From the NCBI RefSeq assembly GCF_010725725.1, contig NZ_AP022599.1, forward strand, positions 1,240,001-1,304,000: a stretch of DNA of 64,000 bases, written 5' to 3'. The stretch comes from Mycolicibacterium pulveris. GTDB taxonomy: Bacteria > Actinomycetota > Actinomycetes > Mycobacteriales > Mycobacteriaceae. Under the pieces are notes generated by a model, which was not told where the DNA came from, searched no databases, and worked only from the letters and a program-made list of their open reading frames with translations. Position numbers and translations under genes: made by a program. Position 1 is the stretch's first letter. Each line of letters opens with the position of its first letter. Positions 44,915 to 53,356 of this stretch are shown in pieces.

Positions 44915-45477
44915 TCCAACGGGTCGATCAGGCCGGCCAGTGCCGTGCGCGATCGGATACCGAGCTTGCGGTAGATCCGGGACAGGTTGGCCTCCACCGT
45001 TTTCGGGCTGATGAACAGCTCGGCGCCCACTTCCCGGTTGGTCATGCCCGAGGCCACCAGCTCCGCGACCCGCCGCTCGGACCTGGTGAGCTGCGCGCCG
45101 TCGCCTCGGCGGACGGTCATGCGATCCAGCTCGGCGCGTGCGCGAGCGCCCCACGGCGCGCATCCGAGATCGTCGAACACCGCCAGCGCGGCATTGATAT
45201 CGGCGCTCGCATCGTTGCGGCGGCGTTGCCGCCGATTGAGCTGGCCGCAAACCAGTTGTGTGCGAGCCCGTTCCAGCGGCATCGGCAACCGTTCGTGGTG
45301 CACGAGTGCCTGCCGCGCGGCTTTCGCGGCCGCCCCGACCTCCCCGCGCGCCGCCAACGGCATGCTGCGGCACCGTCCGCCGACGGCCAGCAGCCGAGGC
45401 CGTTCGAGCAGACGACCCCGGCGCTCGAGCCGGTCGATCAGCGTCTCGGCTTCGGCGAGCTGATCGACGTTGATCAA
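44911..45477 (-). pseudogene. Truncated LAL-type LuxR regulator, C-terminal part only
   Basis: The 188 residues contain the end of a TPR region (RLPMPLERARTQLVCGQLNRR) and a complete LuxR helix-turn-helix (LTRSERRVAELVASGMTNRE and VEANLSRIYRKLGIRSRTA). LAL regulators are normally 850-1000 residues with an N-terminal ATPase, so over three quarters is missing. Homology stops within a few codons of the first possible start, next to the point where an unrelated VCBS/propeller fragment begins on the other strand. The HTH might still bind DNA if expressed, but the gene is a remnant. Confidence 0.8.
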
Positions 45478-45479
45478 CG

Positions 45480-46379
45480 CTTCGACCCCCGGTTGACGGC
45501 CGGGGTCGTCGGTACCGACGGCTCCGACGCCTTCACCGTCGTCGCCAGCGACGGCGAAGCCACCGCCGAGACGACGATCACCGTGCCGATCGCAGCGGCG
45601 GTCATCACCACCAGTTCGATCGCGCTCGGCGAGACCCTCGGCTATGTCTCGGTCAGCCCCGACGGCAGCACCGCGTACGTCACCGCTGACACCGCCCTGT
45701 TCGTCATCGACCTGGCAACCGAAGCCGTCACCGGGCTCGACACGTCCGACACAGCGTGGTGTTCATCAGCGCTCCGGTGGGTGAGGTGGTCAGCGCCTTG
45801 CCGGTCGTGGTCGCGCCCGACGGTGGGCAGATCTACGTCGGCGGCCCGACCAAGAAGGTGACAGTGCTGGGGAGCGCCAACGGCGGGTTCATCAAAGACA
45901 TCGATATCGCCGGCGACCCCGTCGCGATGGCTGTCAGCGCGGACAACACCACCCTGTATCTGGTCTCGACCAGTGCCGATCACTTCCTGTCGGCGGTCGA
46001 CATCGCCACCGGCGTGGAAACCCCACTCGCGGCGTACACCGCATACGACCTCGCCTTGAGCCTGGATGGCGAGCTGCTGTACGTGACTGATCCGGCGAAC
46101 GAGCAAGTGGTCGTGTACTCAACCGCGACCAACGAGGAGCTTTACCCGATCGCGGTGGGTGCCCATACGTCCGCGGTGGCCATCAGTCCCGACGGCAGCC
46201 TGCTCTACGTCGCCAACCCCGGGGCGGTGACGGTGATCGACACCGCCACGCAAACGGTCATCACGACATATCCCGCGGGGTTCATCCTCCTGGACATCGC
46301 GGCCGGCCCCGGCGGCTCCTACGCGGTCGATCTGGTCAACGACGCCCTGATCACCGCCCACCTCGTGTCCATCGTCTGA
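45480..46379 (+). pseudogene. Fragment of a VCBS/YVTN beta-propeller protein, frameshifted
   Basis: The plus strand encodes the end of a cadherin-like repeat (GSDAFTVVASDGEATAETT) followed by propeller blades YVSVSPDGSTAYVTADTALF, then, in another frame from about 45755, VVVAPDGGQIYVGGP, YDLALSLDGELLYVTDPANE and AVAISPDGSLLYVANPG, ending at 46379. The 5' part of the gene is missing and the frame breaks near 45755. It belongs to the same family as the giant proteins at 1-7571. No start codon with a ribosome site is evident, so it is scored as a remnant. Confidence 0.78.
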
Positions 46380-46453
46380 CGGCCCGGTGTCGGGGCCGCT
46401 TGTCGGTCGCGATTACGGAATCGGCCCCGCGGCGAAATATCATCGCTGCCGAT

Positions 46454-48037
46454 ATGACCGACAACGCCCTCGCCGCCGAAGCCGCCCGGCGCAGAACCTT
46501 CGCCGTCATCAGCCATCCCGACGCCGGCAAATCGACGCTGACCGAGGCGTTAGCCCTGCACGCCCGGGTCATCACCGAGGCAGGCGCGGTGCACCGCAAG
46601 GCGGGCCGACGCGCCACGGTGTCGGACTGGATGGAGATGGAGAAGGCCAGGGGCATCTCGATCACGTCGACGGCGCTGCAGTTCCCGTACCGCGACTGCG
46701 TCATCAACCTGCTCGACACCCCCGGCCACGCCGACTTCTCCGAGGACACCTACCGGGTGCTGACGGCCGTCGACTGCGCGGTGATGCTGGTCGATGCGGC
46801 CAAAGGGCTTGAGCCGCAGACGCTGAAGCTCTTCCAGGTGTGCAAGCATCAGGGCATCCCGATCATCACGGTGATCAACAAGTGGGACCGGCCCGGCCGC
46901 CACGCGCTGGAGTTGATGGACGAGATCGCCGACCGGATCGGGCTGCGCCCCACTCCCCTGACCTGGCCGGTCGGCATCGCCGGCGACTTCAAAGGGGTGC
47001 TGGACCGTCGCGATGGTCATTTCATCCGGTTCACCCGCACCGCCGGTGGGGCCACCGCGGCACCCGAAGAACACATCGCCGCCGTCGGCGCCCATGCCGC
47101 CGCGGGTGACGACTGGGACACCGCCGTCGAGGAATCCGAGCTGCTGTCGGCCGACGGCGCCGACTATGACCGCGACCAGTTCCTCAGCGGCGCAGCCTCT
47201 CCGGTGCTGTTCACCTCGGCGGCGCTGAACTTCGGGGTGAACCAGCTGCTCGATGTGCTGATCGAGCTGGCACCGGCCCCGGCCGGCGCGGTCGACGTCG
47301 ACGGGGTGTTGCGCGGCACCGAATCCGCGTTCAGCGCTTTTGTTTTCAAGGTGCAGGCCGGTATGGACTCCGCGCATCGCGATCGCATCGCGTATGCCCG
47401 GGTGGTCTCGGGGACGTTCGAGCGCGGTGATGTGCTCACCCACGCCGCCACCGGTAAGCCGTTCGTCACCAAGTACGCGCAATCGGTGTTCGGTCAGCAT
47501 CGTTCGACGCTGGACACCGCGTGGCCGGGCGATGTGATCGGGTTGGCCAACGCGGCCGTGCTGCGTCCCGGCGACACGCTGTATCGCGATGTCCCCGTGG
47601 TATTTCCGCCGATCCCGAGCTTCTCCCCCGAGCATTTCGCGGTGGCCCGCGGCACCGATCCGAGCAAGCACAAGCAGTTCGGCCGCGGTATCGAACAGCT
47701 CGAGCAGGAGGGTGTGGTGCAGGTGCTGCGCTCCGACCGGCGCGGTGACCAGGCCCCGGTGCTGGCGGCCGTCGGCCCGATGCAGTTCGAGGTGGCGTCG
47801 CACCGGATGGCCACCGAGCTCAGCGCCCCCATCTCGCTGGAGTCGCTGCCCTACCAGGTCGCGCGGGTCGTCGCCCCCGAGGACGCCGAGTTCATGGACA
47901 AACAGGTCTCCGCCGAGGTGTTGACCCGCACCGACGGCGTCATGCTCGTGCTGTTCTCCACCCCGTGGCGGCTGGAGGGCTTTCAGCGCGACAACCCCGA
48001 CGTTGCGCTGGGGTCGTTGGTGGCCGCGGGGATGTAG
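46454..48037 (+). CDS. prfC: Peptide chain release factor 3
   Basis: RF3 is a GTPase that removes RF1/RF2 from the ribosome after termination. ATG 46454 gives 527 residues, the normal length. G-domain motifs are FAVISHPDAGKSTLTEAL (G1), the switch region around KARGISITSTALQF, LLDTPGHADFSEDTYR (G3) and VINKWDRPGRH (G4). The C-terminal domain holds GRGIEQLEQEGVVQVL. Frames upstream of 46454 lack family similarity. A stem-loop 31 bp after the stop may terminate the transcript. Confidence 0.96.
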   Translation: MTDNALAAEAARRRTFAVISHPDAGKSTLTEALALHARVITEAGAVHRKAGRRATVSDWMEMEKARGISITSTALQFPYRDCVINLLDTPGHADFSEDTYRVLTAVDCAVMLVDAAKGLEPQTLKLFQVCKHQGIPIITVINKWDRPGRHALELMDEIADRIGLRPTPLTWPVGIAGDFKGVLDRRDGHFIRFTRTAGGATAAPEEHIAAVGAHAAAGDDWDTAVEESELLSADGADYDRDQFLSGAASPVLFTSAALNFGVNQLLDVLIELAPAPAGAVDVDGVLRGTESAFSAFVFKVQAGMDSAHRDRIAYARVVSGTFERGDVLTHAATGKPFVTKYAQSVFGQHRSTLDTAWPGDVIGLANAAVLRPGDTLYRDVPVVFPPIPSFSPEHFAVARGTDPSKHKQFGRGIEQLEQEGVVQVLRSDRRGDQAPVLAAVGPMQFEVASHRMATELSAPISLESLPYQVARVVAPEDAEFMDKQVSAEVLTRTDGVMLVLFSTPWRLEGFQRDNPDVALGSLVAAGM

Positions 48038-48068
48038 CCCTGGATGTGCTCGGGAAGTTGCTATGGGT

Positions 48069-48120
48069 GAGATTGCGCTGAGGGCTGTTGTGTCGCCGTC
48101 ACAGCCCTGGTTTCAATCTC
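48069..48120 (+). terminator. Interrupted stem-loop after prfC
   Basis: GAGATTG (48069-48075) pairs with CAATCTC (48114-48120) and AGGGCTGT (48081-48088) with ACAGCCCT (48101-48108), separated by a small internal loop. Its location suggests a terminator for prfC. The AGGGCTGTG arm recurs in the structure at 53281-53325. Confidence 0.5.
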
Positions 48121-48160
48121 GTGCATAGCGTCGCAAGCGCACACGGTTTACTTGGAGCCG

Positions 48161-50515
48161 ATGGCACTGGACCGCGAGATCATCCTCACCGAGGAGTTCC
48201 GGCACGCACTGGCGCTGCTGGCCGACGGCAGGCACATGTTCCTCACGGGCAAGGCCGGCACCGGCAAGTCGACCCTGATCCGCCACTTCATGGCCAATAC
48301 CGACCGCAACGTGGTGGTGGTCGCGCCGACCGGTATCGCCGCGCTCAACGTCGACGGTTACACCATCCACCGGCTGTTCGGGTTCCGCACCACCACATCG
48401 TTGGCCGACGTCAGCAGCGGTGACTACCGGCCAAGCCGGTTCACCAAGACGCTGGCGTCGCTGCAGACGTTGATCATCGACGAGGCGTCGATGGTGCGCG
48501 CCGACATGTTCGACATGGTCGCCGGCGCGTTGGAGCGGTTCGGTCCCGCGCCCGGGACGCCGTTCGGCGGGGTCCAGATCGTGCTGGTCGGCGATCTGTA
48601 CCAGCTGCCACCGGTGGTCAGCGACGGTGAAGAGGCTTACTTCTCCACCGCTTACGAGACGCCGTACTTCTTCTCGGCCCACCGGTTCACGCGGGAGGAC
48701 TTCCCCACCGTGTCGCTGACAACGGTGTTCCGGCAGCTTGGTGATGACCGGATGACGGCGATACTCAACGAGATTCGCGAAGGCGTGCTGCTCGGGCACG
48801 CCCAGGAACAACTCAACGCCCGCGCCGACGCCGAGTTCGTGCCGCCGGACGGGGAGTTCTGGTTGACGTTGGCGCCGACCAATCGGCTGGTCACTGCACG
48901 CAACCGTCAGCACCTCGAACGGCTGCCGGGCGACGAACTGATACACCGGGCACGGGAATCCGGGGATTTGTCGCTGTTCGACAAGCCGATCGAGGACGAG
49001 CTGCGGTTCAAGGTCGGCGCGCAGGTGATGATGCTCAACAACGACCAGGGCGACCGGTGGGTCAACGGCTCGATCGGGCGCGTGGTCGGCGTGGACTACG
49101 ACCGCTACGGCGCCGTCGTCGAGGTGGAGTTCGCCGACGGATCATGCGCTGACGTCACGCCTTTCACGTGGGAGGCGACGCGCCCGGTGATCGAGGGCGG
49201 TTCGCTGCGTCGCGAAGTGATCGGCACCTTCACGCAGCTGCCGTTCAAGCTCGCCTGGGCGATCACGATCCACAAGAGCCAGGGGCAGACGCTGGACCGC
49301 CTGGTCGTCGACCTCACCGGCGGGATGTTCTCGACCGGTCAGCTCTACGTGGCGTTGAGCCGGTGCACGTCGTTGGCCGGTTTGGTGCTGAAACGTCCTG
49401 TGCTGCCGAAGGATCTGAAGACGGACCGGCGCATCGCGCGGTTTCTGCGCGACTCGGGCGATCGGGCCGCGGCGCGGCGCTACTGCGCGATCGGCATGCT
49501 GACGGTCGGCGACGAGGGCCGGATGTCGCGGCCGAGGCCGGTGGAGTTGGCGGTGGCGTTCGACGACGGCACCGGGTTGTCGACGCTGATCAATCCGCAG
49601 CGTGATCTCGCTGATGCGCGAAATGCGTTCGGTATCAGCGTGTCCGATGTGCTGCTGGCGCCGACGCTTCGGGAGGCGTGGGCGCTGATCGCACCGATGC
49701 TGGCGGGGTGCACGCCGGTCGGCGCCGGGGTGGACGAGACGCTGGGGTTGATCGACTTCGAGCTCAAGCGGCTGGGACAGGTGGCGGTGATGCCGTTCGG
49801 GGTCGAGCTCGGGCGGGTGCCGGTGACGGGGCGCACGGCGTTGGAGCGGGCGCAGTCGGCGCTGAACGCGCACGCATCGACCGAAGCCCAGGGCGGCTCG
49901 TCGGCGTTCGAGGAACCCGAGGAGGCCGAACTGGTGTCGGGGCTGCTGGTCAGCCGCGACCACGCGACCCCGACGCCGTCGGCCGATCATCTGCCCGGGT
50001 TGTCGGCGTTGCTTCGGGTCAGCCGCGGGGTCGGGGCGGTGGTGTTGGGCAGGCTGTCGGCCGCCGAGGTCGACACCGGGGATGCGACGACGTGGGACGC
50101 GGCGGCCCGCCAGTCGGTGGCCGACCAGCTGCGGGCCGCGGCCGCACGCGCGCCGTTGCCGGATGAGGTGGTGGCGCGCCTGCATGAGGCGTCGGCGCTG
50201 CTGGGCGTCGACGTGGTGAGCGGGGCGGCGACGGCTTCGCGGCACGATATCGACGCGACGTTGGTCCCGGGCGCCCGGATCTGCTTTACCGGAACGGCTT
50301 TGGACGCGGCCGGGCGGGTGGTGGAGCGCGACGAGATGGAGCGGTTGGCGGCGTCGGCGGGCCTGGCGCCGGTACGGACGGTGACGAAGACACGGTGCGA
50401 GGTGTTGATCACCGCCGAGGCCGGGACGCAGTCCGGTAAGGCGCGCAAGGCCCAGGAGTACGGCAAGGCGGTGTTCACCGCCGAGGAGTTCTTCGCATGG
50501 CTGGCGGGCCGGTGA
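48161..50515 (+). CDS. Pif1-like SF1 helicase with degenerate exonuclease-like region and BRCT
   Basis: ATG 48161 follows GGAG and gives 784 residues. Residues 1-440 form a Pif1/RecD-like helicase: Walker A FLTGKAGTGKSTLI (30-37), APTGIAALNVDGYTIH, Walker B TLIIDEASMVRADMF, VGDLYQLPPV, and WAITIHKSQGQTLD with VALSRCTSLAGL. Residues about 470-570 follow the DnaQ exonuclease pattern (INPQRDLADARNAFGIS, APTLREAWALI) without the acidic DxE and HNAxFD residues. Residues about 700-784 form a BRCT domain (GARICFTGTALDAAGR, EYGKAVFTAEEFFAWL). A role at DNA breaks or stalled forks is inferred. The lipase gene follows 24 bp later. Confidence 0.85.
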   Translation: MALDREIILTEEFRHALALLADGRHMFLTGKAGTGKSTLIRHFMANTDRNVVVVAPTGIAALNVDGYTIHRLFGFRTTTSLADVSSGDYRPSRFTKTLASLQTLIIDEASMVRADMFDMVAGALERFGPAPGTPFGGVQIVLVGDLYQLPPVVSDGEEAYFSTAYETPYFFSAHRFTREDFPTVSLTTVFRQLGDDRMTAILNEIREGVLLGHAQEQLNARADAEFVPPDGEFWLTLAPTNRLVTARNRQHLERLPGDELIHRARESGDLSLFDKPIEDELRFKVGAQVMMLNNDQGDRWVNGSIGRVVGVDYDRYGAVVEVEFADGSCADVTPFTWEATRPVIEGGSLRREVIGTFTQLPFKLAWAITIHKSQGQTLDRLVVDLTGGMFSTGQLYVALSRCTSLAGLVLKRPVLPKDLKTDRRIARFLRDSGDRAAARRYCAIGMLTVGDEGRMSRPRPVELAVAFDDGTGLSTLINPQRDLADARNAFGISVSDVLLAPTLREAWALIAPMLAGCTPVGAGVDETLGLIDFELKRLGQVAVMPFGVELGRVPVTGRTALERAQSALNAHASTEAQGGSSAFEEPEEAELVSGLLVSRDHATPTPSADHLPGLSALLRVSRGVGAVVLGRLSAAEVDTGDATTWDAAARQSVADQLRAAAARAPLPDEVVARLHEASALLGVDVVSGAATASRHDIDATLVPGARICFTGTALDAAGRVVERDEMERLAASAGLAPVRTVTKTRCEVLITAEAGTQSGKARKAQEYGKAVFTAEEFFAWLAGR

Positions 50516-50539
50516 CTCCTTGCCTCGTATGGTGACCGC

Positions 50540-51832
50540 ATGCGCAAATATCGAGTTCTTCACATCGCCCGGCAGGTGGCGGCGCTGGCTGTCGCGGCAA
50601 TGACCGCGGCCTCCACCCTCAACGGTTACCGGCCGCTGGCGCGTAAGGGCTACCCGTCGATGGTCTCGTTCGGGTACGGCCTGGTGGTCAGCGAACTCCC
50701 CCAACAGACGCTGGCAAGCCAGCTCGCCGGGCTGGCGTTGACCGGGCGCCGGCTGACCCGGCCGGTGCGCATCATCGCCTGGGTGGTCGCCGCGATCTCA
50801 GCGGTGGGCCTGCTGAACTTCAACCGCGCGGGGCACCGGGCCGGTACCCCGCTGAAGGAAGCGTTGGACCGCGGTCTGGGCGCCGATCGCCGCACGGACT
50901 CGACGGGCCTGTGGCGTCGACCCGCCGGCGCGGGCACCGCCAAGAGCCCGGGCGCGCTGCGGATGCTGCGGATCTACCGCGACTACGCCCACGACGGCGA
51001 CATCAGCTACGGCCCCTACGGCAGCGCCAATCATCTCGACATCTGGCGGCGTCCGGACCTTGACCGCAACGGGAAGGCGCCGGTGCTCTTCCAGGTCCCC
51101 GGCGGCGGCTGGGTGACGGGTAACAAACGCGGACAAGCGCATCCGCTGATGAGCCACCTGGCCGAGCTCGGCTGGATCTGCGTGGCGGTCAACTACCGGC
51201 ACAGCCCGCGCAACACGTGGCCCGACCACATCGTCGACGTCAAGCGCGCGCTCGCGTGGGTCAAGGCCCACATCGCCGAGTACGGCGGCGACCCCGAGTT
51301 CATCGCGATCACCGGCGGCTCGGCCGGCGGGCACCTGTCGTCGCTGGCCGCGCTGACGCCCGGCGACCCGCGGTTCCAGCCGAGCTTCGAAGACGCCGAC
51401 ACCCGGGTGCAGGCCGCCGTCCCGTTCTACGGGGTCTACGACTTCACCCGCTTCGACGATGCGATGCATCCCTCGATGCCGGAGCTGCTCGAGAAGATGG
51501 TCATGAAACAGCCCCACACGACGAACTTCGAGGCGTACGCCGAGGCGTCGCCGGTCAACCACGTGAGCGCGGACGCGCCGCCGTTCTTCGTGTTGCACGG
51601 GACCAACGACTCGCTGGTGCCCGTCGAGCAGGCGCGCGCGTTCGTGGCCAAGCTGCGCGACGTTAGCACCCAGCCGGTGGTCTATGCCGAATTACCGTTC
51701 GCCCAGCACGCGTTCGACATGTTCGGCTCGGCGCGTGCCGCGCACGCCGCGGTGGCCGTCGAGCAGTTCCTGGCTGAGATCTACGCGGACTGGCAGGCGG
51801 CGGCACGGCCCGAGGACGTCAGCGCCAGGTGA
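50540..51832 (+). CDS. HSL-type lipase/esterase (LipC-like)
   Basis: The 430-residue protein has an N-terminal region with two hydrophobic segments (ALAVAAMTAASTLNGY and IIAWVVAAISAVGLLNF), then an alpha/beta hydrolase. The oxyanion loop is PGGGWVTGNK, the nucleophile elbow is TGGSAGGHLSSLAA, the acid lies in VLHGTNDSLVPVEQA and the base in PFAQHAFDMF. This set is that of the hormone-sensitive lipase group, which cleaves short acyl esters. The overall layout recalls mycobacterial LipC-type proteins associated with the cell envelope. It is co-directional with the helicase but functionally unrelated as far as can be seen. Confidence 0.88.
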   Translation: MRKYRVLHIARQVAALAVAAMTAASTLNGYRPLARKGYPSMVSFGYGLVVSELPQQTLASQLAGLALTGRRLTRPVRIIAWVVAAISAVGLLNFNRAGHRAGTPLKEALDRGLGADRRTDSTGLWRRPAGAGTAKSPGALRMLRIYRDYAHDGDISYGPYGSANHLDIWRRPDLDRNGKAPVLFQVPGGGWVTGNKRGQAHPLMSHLAELGWICVAVNYRHSPRNTWPDHIVDVKRALAWVKAHIAEYGGDPEFIAITGGSAGGHLSSLAALTPGDPRFQPSFEDADTRVQAAVPFYGVYDFTRFDDAMHPSMPELLEKMVMKQPHTTNFEAYAEASPVNHVSADAPPFFVLHGTNDSLVPVEQARAFVAKLRDVSTQPVVYAELPFAQHAFDMFGSARAAHAAVAVEQFLAEIYADWQAAARPEDVSAR

Positions 51833-51876
51833 AATCGGTGCAGTCGATGCCCGGAAATCGCCGCTAGGCTCGACGC

Positions 51877-52212
51877 GTGGACTCCGGAGACCTCGAATCA
51901 CGCGTCAGCGCGCTCGAGGAGCAGGTGCAGGGCCTGACCGGGCGGGTGCGCGCCACCGAGCACGACGCGGCGGCCGCGCGGGTGCTGGCCGGGGCCGCCG
52001 ACCGCGACGTCACCGAGTTCCGGGAGGAAATCCGCGACTTCCGCAGAGCCACCGCGGCAAGCTTCAACGCAATGCGCCAGGACTTCGTCGACCTCCGCAC
52101 CCACGTCGACAACGGCTTCATGGAGATACGCGGCAAGTTCGACGTCATGGCCGCTGGGCAACAGCAGATCGTGGACCTTCTTCAGCGCATCAGCGCCGGG
52201 TCGGCGCGGTAG
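51877..52212 (+). CDS. Coiled-coil hypothetical protein
   Basis: GTG 51877 gives 111 residues with heptad spacing almost throughout: DLESRVSALEEQVQGLTGRV, DVTEFREEIRDFRRATAAS, and a repeat-like FVDLRTHVDNGFMEIRGKF. It is predicted to be a helical oligomer. No family was recognised. It lies 12 bp before the DUF2293 gene and may be co-transcribed with it. Confidence 0.7.
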   Translation: MDSGDLESRVSALEEQVQGLTGRVRATEHDAAAARVLAGAADRDVTEFREEIRDFRRATAASFNAMRQDFVDLRTHVDNGFMEIRGKFDVMAAGQQQIVDLLQRISAGSAR

Positions 52213-52224
52213 TCGGACGGCATC

Positions 52225-53262
52225 ATGGCGACGCTTCACACCCGGGTGGCGCGCATCGCCGAGGCGACCATGGCCGAGCACGGCTTCGTTAGCCCCGTCG
52301 ACGTCCTCGTCGGCCTGGGCTGGCTGGCGCAGGTCAACGTCGAGCGCTGGGAAATGGGTCGCGTCCCTGTGCTCGCCCGGTGCGCGGGGGTCGACGCCGA
52401 CAAGCTCGGCGCGGCGCTGATAGCGGTGCAGCAGTGGGCCCGCGACCGCGAGCTGCACCCGTACGAAATGGATTACCGGGACCGGCAATTCAGTGAGGGC
52501 GGCGATCCCGACACCGAGCGCGCTTACCGCACTCAGTGGGGGTTGCCCGGCGGACCGGACCCCGTCTCCGAGCGCCCGCGCCAACGGCCGCAGGACATCG
52601 TGGTGATTTCACCGCACGACTCGTTTGTGTGCGACGCGTGCGACGAGCCCGGCGACCTACTCGTCAAGGACCCGAAGGGCACGTTGTGCCTGGACTGCGC
52701 GGACCTGGATCATCTTGAGTTTCTGCCGTCCGGCGACGCGGCGTTGACGCGGCGCGCACGAAAGGCCAGCCGGTTGTCGGCGGTGGTCGTGCGGTGGAGT
52801 CGACGACGCAAACGCTACGAGCGGCAAGGGGTTCTGGTGGAACCGGCCGCGATCGAGCAGGCGGCGCAGGAATGCCTGTCCGACGCGGACGCGCGCGCCC
52901 GGCGCAGGGAGCGGGATCGCAGCCGGCGGGCTGTGGAGGACGAGGAGTTTCGCGGTGAGTTCGCCGCGGCGATCCGCCGACAGTTTCCGGGGTGTCCGGC
53001 CGAGCGCGCCGAGGCCATCGCGCTGCATGCCGCGGCGCGGGGCAGTGGGCGGGCCGGGCGAAGCGCGGCGGGACGCTCGTTGGACCGCGAGGCGGTGCGC
53101 CTGGCTGTCGCGGCGTCGGTGCGCCATCTCGACACCGACTACGACGACCTGCTGATGTCCGGTTACGACCGCGATTCGGCTCGCGCGCAGGTGTATACGC
53201 GCGTGGAGGACGTGCTCGACGCGTGGCGCCGCGGCGTGGTGACGCTCGACGGGCCTGGCTGA
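52225..53262 (+). CDS. DUF2293 domain-containing protein
   Basis: The 345-residue protein has an N-terminal helical region (TRVARIAEATMAEHGFVSPVD), a treble-clef-like zinc site with FVCDACDEPGDLL and GTLCLDCADLDHL, a basic stretch (RRRKRYERQG), and the C-terminal DUF2293 pattern (FAAAIRRQFPGCPAERAEAIA, SVRHLDTDYDDLLMSGYDRD). DUF2293 proteins are nucleic-acid-associated by composition but have no established role. The start is GTG or ATG 52225. It converges with the SWIM gene across a stem-loop. Confidence 0.78.
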   Translation: MATLHTRVARIAEATMAEHGFVSPVDVLVGLGWLAQVNVERWEMGRVPVLARCAGVDADKLGAALIAVQQWARDRELHPYEMDYRDRQFSEGGDPDTERAYRTQWGLPGGPDPVSERPRQRPQDIVVISPHDSFVCDACDEPGDLLVKDPKGTLCLDCADLDHLEFLPSGDAALTRRARKASRLSAVVVRWSRRRKRYERQGVLVEPAAIEQAAQECLSDADARARRRERDRSRRAVEDEEFRGEFAAAIRRQFPGCPAERAEAIALHAAARGSGRAGRSAAGRSLDREAVRLAVAASVRHLDTDYDDLLMSGYDRDSARAQVYTRVEDVLDAWRRGVVTLDGPG

Positions 53263-53280
53263 GCTCGCGGTCGTCGAGTT

Positions 53281-53325
53281 CTGCGCCAGGGCTGTGGTCC
53301 GAGCCGCGTCACGACCCTGGTGCAG
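53281..53325. terminator. Stem-loop between convergent genes
   Basis: CTGCGCCAGGGCTGTG (53281-53296) pairs with CACGACCCTGGTGCAG (53310-53325) at 13 of 16 positions. Lying between convergent DUF2293 and SWIM genes, it probably terminates both. Arm sequence resembles the elements at 42786 and 48069. Confidence 0.55.
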
Positions 53326-53356
53326 ATTTCGCGGCGCATGCGCTCGCTCAGGGGTT

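Noticed and set aside
43505..45373. A 622-codon open frame on minus spanning the membrane gene and beyond.
   Set aside because: Only its last 117 codons are membrane-protein-like; the rest is antisense to the F420 enzyme and out of frame with the LuxR remnant, with Arg/Pro/His-rich composition typical of GC-rich shadows.
44911..45477. LuxR frame taken as a complete small regulator.
   Set aside because: It keeps part of a TPR region that only occurs in large LAL regulators, and the break coincides with an unrelated gene fragment; scored as a remnant.
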